From positions 1 through 34,860 of the forward strand of contig JAKSKX010000021.1 in NCBI GenBank assembly GCA_024401535.1: a stretch of 34,860 nt of DNA. The letters are read 5' to 3'. The notes under the pieces are model-generated. The model ran no database searches. It was not told the DNA's origin and saw only the letters and a list, made by a program, of their open reading frames with translations. Both the position numbers and the translations under genes were made by a program. Below are positions 23,425 to 33,106 of the stretch, one piece after another. The stretch is from Paludibacteraceae bacterium. GTDB taxonomy: Bacteria > Bacteroidota > Bacteroidia > Bacteroidales > Paludibacteraceae. How positions within the stretch are numbered: position 1 is the first letter of the stretch; every line of letters begins with the position of its first letter.

Positions 23425-24972
23425 TTATAGTTTCTTCATTGTTACTATTGGCAGCATCATTTCCTCGAGCGACACGCCGCCGTGCTGGAATGTGTTCTTG
23501 TAGTACTGCACATAATAGTTGTAGTTGTTCGGGTAGGCGAAGAAGTCATCGTTAGTCGCAAATATGTATGCGCTCGAGATGTTAGGCGAAGGCAGACCTA
23601 CAAGCTCGGGCTTCTTTATTGCAAGCACCTCCTTGGCGTTGTAGTCAAGGTTCTTTCCCACCTTGTACCTTAGGTTTGCGTTCGTGTTCTTGTCTCCGAT
23701 GACCTTTATTGCGTTTCTCACATGAATAGTTCCGTGGTCGGTAGTAAGCACGACCTTGCAGTCAAGTTCCTTCAAGGCTGTAAAGAATTCCTTGATAGCT
23801 GAGTGCTTGAACCAAGTCTCGGTAAGCGAGCGGTAGGCGGCGTCAGTGGCGGCAAGCTCGCGAATCATCTTGCTGTCAGTGCGAGCGTGCGAAAGCATAT
23901 CGACGAAGTTGAAAACAACGACATTCAAGTCCTTGTCCTTGAGTTTCTTGAGTTCGCTGACATACTTTGTTGCTGCGCCTGAGTCGTTAATTTTGTTGTA
24001 CGAGTATGTGTATTTCTTTCGGTATCGCTCAAAGAAAGTGCCGATTAGTTCGCTCTCGTACTGGTTCTTGCTTTCCTCGTCGCTTTCATCAATCCAGAAC
24101 TGGGGGTAGAGCTGTTTGATTTGCAAAGGCAATAAGCCCGAGAAGATTGCGTTTCTTGAGTACTGCGTGCTTGTTGGCAGCATACTGCAGTAAAGCCCTT
24201 CCTCCTCGCACAGGAAGTCTTTGCTCAAAAGTTCCCTGATGATTCTCCATTGGTCGAAACGGAAGTTGTCGAATACGATGAAGAACACCTTTTCTCCGTT
24301 GTCAAGCAGAGGGAGAATTTTCTTCTTCATGACGTCCTGGCTCATCAACGGCCTATCTGTGTTTTCACCGAACCAGCTCTCGTAGTTTTTCTTCACATAC
24401 TTAACGAACGCAGAGTTTGCTTCGTCCTTCTGCATCCTTAGAATCTCGTCCATGTCAACAGCCGAGTCGGAAAGCTGAAGTTCCCAATATACAAGTCTGC
24501 GATAAAGTTCTGCATAGTCGTCGAACGAGCTAGACTCGTTAATCTGCATGCTGATCTTAGTGAACTCCGATCTGTATGCGTCAGTTGTTACTGTGTTGAT
24601 GATTTCCTTTCCCTTGATGTTCTTCTTGAGTGAAAGCAGGATCTGGTTAGGATTAACCGGCTTGATGAGGTAGTCGGCGATTTTCTTGCCTATAGCCTCG
24701 TTCATGATGTCTTCCTCCTCGCTCTTTGTAATCATTACGATTGGCACAGTCGGGTCAATCTCCTTGATTTGTTGCAGAGCCTCGAGTCCGCTCATTCCCG
24801 GCATATTCTCGTCCAGGAAGACAATGTCGAAGTGAGAAGACTTGCAAGCGTCGATAGCGTCCATTCCGTTAGTCACGCACTCGCATTCATAGCCTTTCTG
24901 TGTTAAGAATATGATGTGGGCTTTCAACATGTCGATTTCATCATCAGCCCAAAGAATTTTTCCTTGACTCAT
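23425..24972 (-). CDS. porX: PorX-type response regulator with PglZ phosphodiesterase domain
   Basis: 515 residues, cytoplasmic. The receiver domain (1-120) has Asp10-Asp11, phospho-acceptor Asp54 (VFLDENMPG), Thr82 and Lys104 (YLIKPVN). A helical linker (about 125-215) leads to a PglZ/alkaline-phosphatase-type domain with candidate zinc ligands Asp235 (IVFDNFRFD), the PTSTQYSR segment (266-273), Asp358 (FNFVDMLSH), Asp412-His413 (TTDHGT) and His497 (FQHGG). Length and motifs match PorX of Porphyromonas and Flavobacterium, which controls T9SS genes and acts as an oligonucleotide phosphodiesterase. AGGAGG lies 8 bases before the start. It is 39 bases after porW. The sensor kinase PorY is not in the window. 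Confidence 0.95.
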   Translation of the reverse strand: MSQGKILWADDEIDMLKAHIIFLTQKGYECECVTNGMDAIDACKSSHFDIVFLDENMPGMSGLEALQQIKEIDPTVPIVMITKSEEEDIMNEAIGKKIADYLIKPVNPNQILLSLKKNIKGKEIINTVTTDAYRSEFTKISMQINESSSFDDYAELYRRLVYWELQLSDSAVDMDEILRMQKDEANSAFVKYVKKNYESWFGENTDRPLMSQDVMKKKILPLLDNGEKVFFIVFDNFRFDQWRIIRELLSKDFLCEEEGLYCSMLPTSTQYSRNAIFSGLLPLQIKQLYPQFWIDESDEESKNQYESELIGTFFERYRKKYTYSYNKINDSGAATKYVSELKKLKDKDLNVVVFNFVDMLSHARTDSKMIRELAATDAAYRSLTETWFKHSAIKEFFTALKELDCKVVLTTDHGTIHVRNAIKVIGDKNTNANLRYKVGKNLDYNAKEVLAIKKPELVGLPSPNISSAYIFATNDDFFAYPNNYNYYVQYYKNTFQHGGVSLEEMMLPIVTMKKL

Positions 24973-25011
24973 ACTTGTTTCCTCCTGTTAGTTAGTGAAT
25001 GAACGGTTTAA

Positions 25012-28000
25012 CTATTTGCCCAAGTAGCCTCTGTTGAACAGTTCCATGTAAGCGCTTACATTACCGCTAGTTTTCAGAGCCTCAAGGTTTTCGTCAGTGA
25101 TTATTGTAAGCCTGTAAACAGCGTCGCCAAGCAGGTTCTTGACTTGGTTGTTTCGGGCAATCTGCTTCCAGTAGTCGAGCGCCATCTTTGAGTCGGCCAT
25201 TTTTCCGACAGTTACAATCAAAGGAAGATTTTTCCCCTCAGTCTTTTCTACTTTTAGGTTTAGAAGCGGTGCGGAGTCGGAATTGAAGTCGCTAAGCAGT
25301 TTGATAATGCTTTCAGCCTTGACAACACCTTTTGCAACGAGAATAGCGAAATAGTGCTGTGCGTTTCTGTCGAAGGTGTAAAGGTTCTTGTATTTTCTGA
25401 CTTCCTTTTTCTGCTCGGCTTTAGCTTCTTGCTTGACCTCTTGAGCTTTCCCCTCTTTGTCTTTCTTTGCCTCGTCGGCAGAAGTGCTCTTTTCTGTAGT
25501 TGCAGGCTTTTCAGCGGTATTGCTCGCTGGCACTGTTGAAGCAGTGTCTTGCTTTGCCTGTGTTTCTGGTGCGACAGAAAGCTTGGTTAGGTCTTGGCCT
25601 TCGCTGACTTGTACAGTTGTCTTGGCTTCCTCTGCGGCTTTCTTGTTCTCGTCGATAAGCTTAACCTTGTTGTCAGCCTTTTCCTGTTTGCGGTTAGTTA
25701 TGTTTTCTGTGTACCATTTCTTGTATTCGTCGATAGTGTGTCCGCGACCGATTAGCTTGCTGTTGTCTTCGGAAATGACAAGCAGAGTGTGTTCCTTGCC
25801 GCTAAGCTGGGCGGTAAGCGCCGAGTCAGCCTTCACGCCGTTTGCGTACCACAAGGCCTCGTCCAAGTTGTCAAATCCGGAAACAGTGACAATTCCCTGG
25901 CGAATCTTCAAGTCGAAGTCCTTGACCAAGAACTTTGAGAAGTTGTATGTTGCGACATTGAACAGAAGCTGGTTGCGGTTAACCTCCTCCTCTTTTGTAA
26001 TGATGAAGAACAGGTAAGGCTCGTCCTTGCTGAACGTGAAGTCGTTCTTGTGTGCGGTAAGGTCTCCGTCTGTGCTTTCAACAAGCATCTGCTCGCGCTC
26101 GCTAGCAAGAGAAGATGAAGTTCCCGCCTGAGTGACACCACCTTGTTCGATAAGTGCGACAATGTCCTTTGCCATAGACGTAACGTCGCTGTTCGGGTGT
26201 TTTGCTATAATTAGCTTCAACTCTTTCTGTAGTGAGTCCTGTTCGCCAAGCTTACCCCAAGACAACGCCTTCAGCATCATGAACTTTGGCATTAGGTTAG
26301 ACACGGCGTAGTTCTTTTCCATGAACTCTGCGTTTGCCATAACCTTGTTGTAGTCGGACTTCAAGTAAGCATCGTAAGTCTCTGTGTAAATCGAGTCTTG
26401 AAGCTTGTTCATCCTCACGAGTTTCTCCTGATAGTCAGGTGTGCTGAGAATCTGAGCGTACTTGGTGTTCGGGTGAAGCTCGATAAGTTTGTTCTTGTAC
26501 TCGTCTGCCTTGGCTGAGTTGCCGGTGTTCTGTGCGATGTTGTAGCAGTAGAACAATGCGTCTGCCGCTTTGTCCTTGTCACCGAATCTGCGAATGTACT
26601 CTTCAAAGGTTTCAAGCGCAAGAGGGTAGTCCTCAATCTTCTCGCTGTATGTCAGAGCTTCCGCGAACAAAGAGTTTTCAACTTGAGAAAGAGACACAGC
26701 CTTCTGTTCAGGAGTCATAGGAATCTGGCGCAAGTAGTAGTCCGGACTCTTCATGTTCTGTCCGTACTGGTTTTCTGCGGCAGAGTGCTCGCTTCTGTCC
26801 TGAGGGTTGTTTGCATCAGTCTGCTTGGTATCATCATTCTCGTTGTTGTCAGCAAGAGGTTCGTCAAAGCTAACACTGCTTTTGTTCTTTCTGTTCCAGT
26901 TATCCTCAAGTCGTCTTTGTCCATACCTTCTCTGGAATTCAAGCTTACCTCTGGAAACAGTCTGCTGGTTAAAGAAGTACCAAGTCTTTCCGTTGTTTGA
27001 GTTCACGTTCTCGCTCTCGACTTTCTGTATCTCCATTTCAAGCAGTTTCTGCTCTCGTTCCATTGCAATTTGTCTTTCTCTCTCTGCTTTCTCTTGTTCC
27101 TCAACCTTCTTTATTTCACGTTGAGCCGCAGCCATTCTTTCCTCTGGAGTGGCAGTGGAAAGTGCAAGTAGAGAGTCCTGAAGGTGTACGATGTCATAGT
27201 TCTGCTTCAATTCTGTAAGTTTCAAAGCCTTAGATGACACGTCTTCGTATTCCGGGTGCTTGTTGGACAATATGCTCGAAGCTTCTGCGTAGCACGGTTC
27301 AGCCTTTATGTATTCCCGGTTGTTCCAGTACAGCCTTCCCAAAGTTATAAGGGCAACAGCCTTTTCTACGCCGTTTCTTGTGCTTTTCTCTGCGGCAAGT
27401 CGATAGTTCTTGACTGCTGCGGCTGTGTCTTTCTCGCGTAGATAGACATTACCTATTGCGTAGTGTATTTGGTCGAGATAGTCTTTGTTCTTCTCGTCTT
27501 TAGTAAGCTTTTCAAGTTTCTTGATTACATTCTTTGCCTCTCCTGAACCCGAAGTGTAAACCTCTGTCTGGCGTATTCTGGCGTTGAATTCCATTTCATA
27601 GTTCGGAGATTTTTTGATTACTGTGTCGTAATATGCGTAGGCTTCCTTGTTCTTGCCCTGGTTCTGGTAGATTTGTGCGATTATGAACAGAAACCTTGCT
27701 CTTTCGGTTCTGTTCTCTGCCGACTTGATGGACTTTAGCAGGTAGGGAAGCGCTTCATTCTCGTAGCCTTGTGCTAACTTTACGTCTGCTATTGTCGAGT
27801 TGTAGAGGTCCTCGACGTTGTAAGTTATCTTGTCCTCGTCAATGTTGTTTAGAATTTCCTCTGCCTCATATATCCAGTTCATTTCCTTTAGAGCTTTGGC
27901 TTTCCAAAGCGAAGCCTCGGTAACAAGGTCTTCGTGAGTCTGGAAATGGTTCTGTATGTAAGTGAAAGTGGCGGAAGCGGCAAGATAGTCGTTTCCATAG

Positions 28001-28437
28001 AACTTTGACTTTCCAAGAAGCATCCACACGTCATCCATCATAGGGTTGAATTCCTCCTGTGCATAGAATGCCGCATATTTGGGGTCCTTCATCTTCTTGA
28101 CATTCTTTACAGGCTTTTTGCGCATAGAGTGAAGTTTGATGGCCTTCTCGCACTTCTCGGAGGCACGAGTGGCGTCTCCTTTGGCTGCATCTTTGGTAGT
28201 CTCGTCGCTTACAGCATACATCTTTAGAGTACGGGTGTAGTCCGGCTTGTATGCTTCTTCAATCTTTTTCTTTCCTTTTTCAAGGGCTTCGTTTCCGTTG
28301 TAGTAAACATTGAACTTTGTAGTCATAGCCTGATAGCCACGACTCATAGCGGTGTTCTTCTTTGTCGAACAGCTCACAAAGCACATCATGGCACATATTA
28401 GCGCCGATATGTAGAAATAAAATTTGTTCATCTTCAT
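25012..28437 (-). CDS. porW: T9SS lipoprotein PorW/SprE, TPR-rich
   Basis: 1141 residues. Lipoprotein signal with Cys23 (CFVSCSTKKN), then the SRGYQAMTTKFNVYYNGNEA segment typical of the family. About 12 TPR-like helical repeats (about 130-430 and 570-760) follow, a charged coiled-coil stretch rich in Glu/Arg/Lys (about 440-480), a Lys/Glu/Ala/Thr-rich linker (about 940-1035), and beta-rich segments before and after it. PorW/SprE is an outer-membrane-associated lipoprotein needed for T9SS function, linking the trans-envelope complex to the translocon. Start at 28437; an alternative ATG lies two codons further. The promoter is so close that the mRNA would be nearly leaderless. Co-transcribed with porX. 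Confidence 0.93.
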   Translation of the reverse strand: MKMNKFYFYISALICAMMCFVSCSTKKNTAMSRGYQAMTTKFNVYYNGNEALEKGKKKIEEAYKPDYTRTLKMYAVSDETTKDAAKGDATRASEKCEKAIKLHSMRKKPVKNVKKMKDPKYAAFYAQEEFNPMMDDVWMLLGKSKFYGNDYLAASATFTYIQNHFQTHEDLVTEASLWKAKALKEMNWIYEAEEILNNIDEDKITYNVEDLYNSTIADVKLAQGYENEALPYLLKSIKSAENRTERARFLFIIAQIYQNQGKNKEAYAYYDTVIKKSPNYEMEFNARIRQTEVYTSGSGEAKNVIKKLEKLTKDEKNKDYLDQIHYAIGNVYLREKDTAAAVKNYRLAAEKSTRNGVEKAVALITLGRLYWNNREYIKAEPCYAEASSILSNKHPEYEDVSSKALKLTELKQNYDIVHLQDSLLALSTATPEERMAAAQREIKKVEEQEKAERERQIAMEREQKLLEMEIQKVESENVNSNNGKTWYFFNQQTVSRGKLEFQRRYGQRRLEDNWNRKNKSSVSFDEPLADNNENDDTKQTDANNPQDRSEHSAAENQYGQNMKSPDYYLRQIPMTPEQKAVSLSQVENSLFAEALTYSEKIEDYPLALETFEEYIRRFGDKDKAADALFYCYNIAQNTGNSAKADEYKNKLIELHPNTKYAQILSTPDYQEKLVRMNKLQDSIYTETYDAYLKSDYNKVMANAEFMEKNYAVSNLMPKFMMLKALSWGKLGEQDSLQKELKLIIAKHPNSDVTSMAKDIVALIEQGGVTQAGTSSSLASEREQMLVESTDGDLTAHKNDFTFSKDEPYLFFIITKEEEVNRNQLLFNVATYNFSKFLVKDFDLKIRQGIVTVSGFDNLDEALWYANGVKADSALTAQLSGKEHTLLVISEDNSKLIGRGHTIDEYKKWYTENITNRKQEKADNKVKLIDENKKAAEEAKTTVQVSEGQDLTKLSVAPETQAKQDTASTVPASNTAEKPATTEKSTSADEAKKDKEGKAQEVKQEAKAEQKKEVRKYKNLYTFDRNAQHYFAILVAKGVVKAESIIKLLSDFNSDSAPLLNLKVEKTEGKNLPLIVTVGKMADSKMALDYWKQIARNNQVKNLLGDAVYRLTIITDENLEALKTSGNVSAYMELFNRGYLGK

Positions 28438-28445
28438 AATAGGGG

Positions 28446-28478
28446 CAAAGGTAGTAAATTTTTGTCAAGATACCCAAA
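28446..28478 (-). promoter_or_regulatory. porW promoter with very short leader
   Basis: On the minus strand TTTG (28475-28478) and TACCTTTG (28446-28453) are 21 bases apart. Transcription should start only a few bases before the ATG at 28437 or the second ATG at 28431. Confidence 0.75.
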
Positions 28479-28582
28479 AAACTTTTATGTATAATTAGTG
28501 AGGAATATGTTTTTGATTTTCAAAGTTCAATAATCGCCGAGTGTGTCTGATTAGAAAACGAAGCCTATGCGTGGGGAATTAC

Positions 28583-28616
28583 AAAAAAGGCTACCCGTTT
28601 CTGTTACGAGTAGCCT
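28583..28616 (-). terminator. terminator of the prmC-to-TonB-receptor operon
   Basis: An 11-bp stem with one mismatch (28588-28598 with 28606-28616), a 7-base loop and six T residues on the minus strand, 12 bases after the receptor stop codon. Confidence 0.8.
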
Positions 28617-28627
28617 CTGTTTATTGC

Positions 28628-31027
28628 TTAGAAATCCAGTAGAAGTTTTACGTTCAACTGCCTTCCTGTCAAAGTGTTAGGTACTGCGTACTGAGTTCCG
28701 GATGGATCTGAAACCCAGTCATAGCTGCACTTGTTCGGTATGTCGAACACGTTTAGGCAGTCCAGAGAAAGCGACATTGCCCTGAAAGGCTTGAAGAATG
28801 CCTTCTGCATAACCTTGTCTCTTCCTCTCTCAAGCCCATAGGTCAGACCTATATCTACGCGCTTGTATGATTTCGACTTGAATATCTCGTCTTTGCGTTC
28901 GCCGTTTGGCGGCCCGTATTTGAAGCCGTCAGCAAAGTTCATTTTGAGGTTCATTTTCAGTTGGTCGATGTTTGGGAACTGGTCTTGGAAAAAACATGAT
29001 ATATTGTAAACTCTCGCATTTGGTGTTCTTAAATAGCCGACGCGGTCGCCATAGATGTTTTCCTTGGCGTTCAACAGCGAAAGGTTTATCCAAGAGTCAA
29101 CCCCAGGAACAAATTCACCGAACAGCTTGAAGTCTCCTCCGATTACATAACCGTTTCCGTTGTTCACTCCCTCGTACACAATTTTCACGTTGTCAACGCT
29201 ATATGGAATAAGTCGGTCTATGTACTTTCCGAATAGCTCTGTAGTGAATTTGAAAGGTCGTTTCCATGCCGAGAAGTACCTGTCGGCAGAAAGCACAATC
29301 TGGTTGGAGCGTGGAGCCTTGATGTTCTCGTTCAAAATAACATCGACATTTCCGTTCTGCTGAATTACAGTGTCTCTGATTTCCTTGTAGAAAGGAGACT
29401 GGAAGTAACGGCCTACAGCCATACGGAATCCCCATTTAGGCGCTTTCGCAGGGAAGAATGCAAGCGATGCGCGAGGGCTGACAAGTAGCTCGCTGTTGAA
29501 GTTCCAGTAGTTGAAGCGCATGCCGGCAGTGAAAATCCAGTTTCCCCTTTCTGTCTGGCCTACGAGTGTGTTCTGCACGAATGCTGATGTGCGGACAGCC
29601 TCAATCTTCGAGTCCGAGAACAAGTTTGAGTAAAGCGCCAGAACATCGTTCCTCATAGGCATGGAATAGCCTGCCGAGTCACGCCTCTCCCATTCCTGCA
29701 CTTTGTCCTTCATAGTTTCCCTTTGTGCAGTTATTCCCCATTTGATGGTGTTCTTCTCGAACTTGAATTCGCCTATGTGCCCGAGACTTAGAATTGTGGT
29801 GTTAAGTTCGTCGCGAGCATGTTCCTGGTACGAGGCAATTCCCTTTTCGTGGTCAGTGTTTAGTTTCTTGTCGTCAGTTGCGTCGCTCAACCAATATGCA
29901 CCCTCGATGTCGTAAGTCACGTTCTCGTTGGAATTGTAGGCAGTTGTCAGAAAGGAAATTGTAGTGCGCTTGTTTGGCTTGATTTTGAAGGACATATTGC
30001 CAAAGATGCTGTTGTATTTGTCAACCTCTCCTCCGTCAAAGGCTATATTGAAAGTCTTTGTGTTATAGGCAGTTCCGAAGTCCGTTTTTCTGTCGTCCGG
30101 GTAGAAGTTGTATTTGTTTGTAGCAATGTTTCCAAGCAAAGAAACCTCGAACTTGGAACTTGCCTTGAAAGTCAAGTATGTCTGGTAGTCAATGAAAGAT
30201 GTGTTGTATTCACCTCTTTCATCCAATGAGTCGAACAGGTAGGCAGAGTTCTTGTAACGAAACCCGTGCATTTGCGAGAACTTTCCTGTCGAACTTCCAA
30301 CATACGCGCTAGCACCGAGGAAACTGCCCATAAGCGTTGCCTCGAAAGGACGGTTTGGAGTCTTGTACTTGATGCTTAGTACGGAACTCATCTTGTCTCC
30401 GTATTCGGAAGAGAATCCTCCGCTAGAGAACTCCACTTGGTCCACCATGTCAAGGTTTACAAAGGAAAGTCCCTCCTGCTGTGCTGAACGAACAAGCTGA
30501 GGACGATATATTTCTATGTCGTTCACATATACTGCGTTTTCTTCGTAGCTTCCGCCACGAACCGAGTATTGGCTTGAAAGCTCGTTAGTTGCAACAACAC
30601 CGGAATTTCCGTGAACAAGCTGCTCTATTCCACCACCCGTTGCGGAAGGTGCATGCTTCATCTGGCTTACATCAATAAGCGTTACGGTGTTGTTCTGTTT
30701 GCGTTGCCCGACTGTCACAAAGTCATCGAACACTTTTGATTCTTCCTTGAGCCTAATCTTTTGATATAGAGTTCCTTCGCTAACCTTCAGCTGTACGCTT
30801 TCGTATGAAATCATAGAGATTGACAAGACGACAGCAGAGTCGGAACTAAGGTTAATCTCGAATCGTCCGTTTGCGTCAGCGATTGTTCCTTCGTTAGTGC
30901 CGAGAACTTCAATGGAAGCGCTTGGCAGAGGGTTGTTGTCCATGTCGGTAACTCGACCAGACACAGTCCATGCGAAGGAAAGTAACGACTGAAAAGCCAA
31001 ATATATAATTGAAATGAAACGCTTCAT
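28628..31027 (-). CDS. TonB-dependent outer-membrane receptor with CarboxypepD_reg domain
   Basis: 799 residues. Signal peptide (about 1-19, SFAW), then a carboxypeptidase-regulatory-like beta-sandwich (about 21-100: VSGRVTDMDNNPLPSASIEV, ADANGRFEI). The plug domain (about 115-220) contains YSVRGGSYEENAVYVNDIEI and VEFSSGGFSSEYGDKMSS, and is followed by a 22-strand-type barrel ending LLLDF. Length is much shorter than SusC-type receptors and no SusD partner is adjacent, so it is a general TonB receptor of unknown substrate. It is the last gene of the operon, 4 bases after a CE2-like esterase, which hints at a sugar or sugar-ester ligand, but this is inference. Confidence 0.93.
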   Translation of the reverse strand: MKRFISIIYLAFQSLLSFAWTVSGRVTDMDNNPLPSASIEVLGTNEGTIADANGRFEINLSSDSAVVLSISMISYESVQLKVSEGTLYQKIRLKEESKVFDDFVTVGQRKQNNTVTLIDVSQMKHAPSATGGGIEQLVHGNSGVVATNELSSQYSVRGGSYEENAVYVNDIEIYRPQLVRSAQQEGLSFVNLDMVDQVEFSSGGFSSEYGDKMSSVLSIKYKTPNRPFEATLMGSFLGASAYVGSSTGKFSQMHGFRYKNSAYLFDSLDERGEYNTSFIDYQTYLTFKASSKFEVSLLGNIATNKYNFYPDDRKTDFGTAYNTKTFNIAFDGGEVDKYNSIFGNMSFKIKPNKRTTISFLTTAYNSNENVTYDIEGAYWLSDATDDKKLNTDHEKGIASYQEHARDELNTTILSLGHIGEFKFEKNTIKWGITAQRETMKDKVQEWERRDSAGYSMPMRNDVLALYSNLFSDSKIEAVRTSAFVQNTLVGQTERGNWIFTAGMRFNYWNFNSELLVSPRASLAFFPAKAPKWGFRMAVGRYFQSPFYKEIRDTVIQQNGNVDVILNENIKAPRSNQIVLSADRYFSAWKRPFKFTTELFGKYIDRLIPYSVDNVKIVYEGVNNGNGYVIGGDFKLFGEFVPGVDSWINLSLLNAKENIYGDRVGYLRTPNARVYNISCFFQDQFPNIDQLKMNLKMNFADGFKYGPPNGERKDEIFKSKSYKRVDIGLTYGLERGRDKVMQKAFFKPFRAMSLSLDCLNVFDIPNKCSYDWVSDPSGTQYAVPNTLTGRQLNVKLLLDF

Positions 31028-31031
31028 CGTT

Positions 31032-32192
31032 TTAGAATTTTGGGAACTTTAGTTTGAACTTCTCCTCTTTCTCGTGTAGCAGGAGCATGTTGTCATAGTT
31101 GATGATTTCCCATTTTAGTTTCTTTATAAATTCCTCGCTCAACTTCTTGTGAGTCTCCAAGTTAGGGTGAAAGTCCTCGCCAAAAGGAGCGCTTTGTGGA
31201 GTAAGGTCTATTCTCTGCACATTTTTAAGTCCTTTGACTGCTTTGTCTGTTGCCTTGATGATCTTTGTCAGATGTTTTTGCCCCTTAGGATAGCTGTCGT
31301 TCATCATAGGACCTGTTACGCAGACAATCTTTGCTTCTGGGTATTTTCCCCTTATCTTTAGAATGAATTTGCGATAGGCTTCAGAGAATTCGTCCATAGT
31401 GAACGAAACAGTTCCTTGTCCGAGTGCAAAGAAGTCGTTAGTTCCTGCGTTGACAACTATAAGGTTCGGATTGAACTGTTGTCCGTTTGTTATGGCTTCC
31501 TCGTAAAGCTCCGGAATAAGACCTTTTGTCGAGCCGTCGTTGTTATAGATAAGTCCTCTGCCCGAATAGCATACGGAACTGTATAAAGGTGAATGTTCCA
31601 TGTTTCTTGTAGCCAAGGCTCCCCATGCCAAATATCCGTTCTCGTTCTCTGGGTGGAAACCAGTCAATGCATGTTCAGCATCATAGTTGCCCTCGTTTCC
31701 GTAGCCACAAGTTATAGAGTTGCCGATAAACTCGAATTTGATTTTGTTTTGGTATATTAAATCTGCATTTATACCTATGCTACCTTCCTTTATATCGAAA
31801 GACTTGATACGAACGCTTCCAGTTTGAAACTCTGTAAGTTTGTAAACCTGAATGAAGTGCAGCTTGTCCTTGTCAAGATTCTCTGCAAGTACGACATCTG
31901 CTTTATCAAGTCGCACTTTCTTCATTTCGCCTTTATCAACAATAACTCCGAGATATGTATCTTTTGATTCTTCGCATTGCATAGACAAAGAAGAGCCACT
32001 GAAAGCCATAAAGAAACCTTCCATTGTGTATCGGAGCTCGGCATAATCCTTGTTCAGTATAGTTCTGCCAAACCATTGGATAAAATGGAAATTATCTGGT
32101 TCAAGTCGTCGACCGTTGCTCAACTGTCCTTCTGCATTTGCACTTCCTGTTATCATAAGAAGTAAGAAAAGTATAATGTGTTTTAGTCGCAT
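31032..32192 (-). CDS. SGNH/GDSL esterase, carbohydrate esterase family 2-like
   Basis: 386 residues with a signal peptide (about 1-20, GSANA). Residues about 30-145 form a beta-rich domain of the jelly-roll kind found in CE2 enzymes; the SGNH domain follows. Block I is FIGNSITCGYGNEG with nucleophile Ser159 (GNS instead of the common GDS), block II SGRGL (Gly211 or Gly213), block III NAGTND (Asn252), and block V Asp340-x-His342 (EDFHPN). CE2 enzymes deacetylate plant polysaccharides or act as transacylases. It overlaps the membrane protease gene by 10 bases and precedes a TonB receptor by 4, so it probably acts in the periplasm or at the surface on a sugar ester taken up with the receptor. 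Confidence 0.88.
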   Translation of the reverse strand: MRLKHIILFLLLMITGSANAEGQLSNGRRLEPDNFHFIQWFGRTILNKDYAELRYTMEGFFMAFSGSSLSMQCEESKDTYLGVIVDKGEMKKVRLDKADVVLAENLDKDKLHFIQVYKLTEFQTGSVRIKSFDIKEGSIGINADLIYQNKIKFEFIGNSITCGYGNEGNYDAEHALTGFHPENENGYLAWGALATRNMEHSPLYSSVCYSGRGLIYNNDGSTKGLIPELYEEAITNGQQFNPNLIVVNAGTNDFFALGQGTVSFTMDEFSEAYRKFILKIRGKYPEAKIVCVTGPMMNDSYPKGQKHLTKIIKATDKAVKGLKNVQRIDLTPQSAPFGEDFHPNLETHKKLSEEFIKKLKWEIINYDNMLLLHEKEEKFKLKFPKF

Positions 32193-33106
32193 GTTTCAGT
32201 TTGTTGTGTTTCTTTGTTGATGTTTGTTCCTTCGTTGGCTCTTGTGTTCTTGTATATCATGAATACGCACAGTGCAAATAGTCCGCTCATAACAATATAG
32301 GAAACTATTCCCAAATCTTCGCCAGCGTCCATTGATTCCATTTCACTTACCGAAGGCCATTCTCCAGTTGCTAACTTATATATATAGTAGCTTCCGACTC
32401 CCATTACATTGTTTGTGAAGTGTGCGATAGAGTTGAGCCAAGTGCTTCTTCCCCAAAAGTACAGAATTCCAAGCCAAACAGACAAAGCGAAGCGAGGAAT
32501 AAATCCATAGAACTGGAAGTGCATGGCGCTGAATATGATTGAAGTGACTATTATAGCAAGCCATATAGCCATCGTCCTTTGCAACTTGTTCTGTATCAGC
32601 ACACGGAACATCAATTCTTCGCCAATAGCCGGAATCAAACCGATAAGAATCAAGTTGAAAAGTATTGTCAAGGGGTTGCTTGTGGCAATAATTTGTATTG
32701 TCAATTTTGCTGCATCATCCTCCATAGCTTTTATGCTTTCTTCCAACCACTCAGGGAATTGTATTGATTGGTTTAGTTTTGCAAGAGCTCCGATTATTGC
32801 TGAGATGAAAAGCATTGAAAAAACTGTGAATATGACAGCCTTTTTGTTTGGCTTGTTGTCAAAACCAACTCTCTCCAAAATTGATTTCTGTGAAGTAAAA
32901 TGATTGTAAAGCATAGGTGCTACAATAAAAACAAACACCGAGGTATAAAGTTGCCCGATTCTGACTAGCCAACATTCGTCCTCAATAATCATCTTTGTCG
33001 GAGCCATCAAAATAACGCTGACAACAAACGCCATAATGACAAGGAATACGGCAAGCAGAAGCTTCTGCCAGCTTGGAATATTTTGTAACGTACCTTTAGT
33101 CTTCAT
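32183..33106 (-). CDS. CPBP-family intramembrane protease (Abi/CAAX type)
   Basis: 307 residues with about eight membrane helices. The CPBP motifs are present: Glu163-Glu164...Arg168 (IGEELMFRVL), His196 (FSAMHFQFYG) and His229 with Asn232/Asn233 (SIAHFTNNVMG). Members cleave within the membrane (the Rce1 relatives) or serve in bacteriocin immunity and protein maturation; the target here is unknown. The C-terminal tail (about 285-307) is polar and Thr/Asn/Glu-rich. The start overlaps recX by 11 bases and the end overlaps the esterase gene by 10, so it is embedded in the prmC-recX operon. Confidence 0.9.
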   Translation of the reverse strand: MKTKGTLQNIPSWQKLLLAVFLVIMAFVVSVILMAPTKMIIEDECWLVRIGQLYTSVFVFIVAPMLYNHFTSQKSILERVGFDNKPNKKAVIFTVFSMLFISAIIGALAKLNQSIQFPEWLEESIKAMEDDAAKLTIQIIATSNPLTILFNLILIGLIPAIGEELMFRVLIQNKLQRTMAIWLAIIVTSIIFSAMHFQFYGFIPRFALSVWLGILYFWGRSTWLNSIAHFTNNVMGVGSYYIYKLATGEWPSVSEMESMDAGEDLGIVSYIVMSGLFALCVFMIYKNTRANEGTNINKETQQTETCD

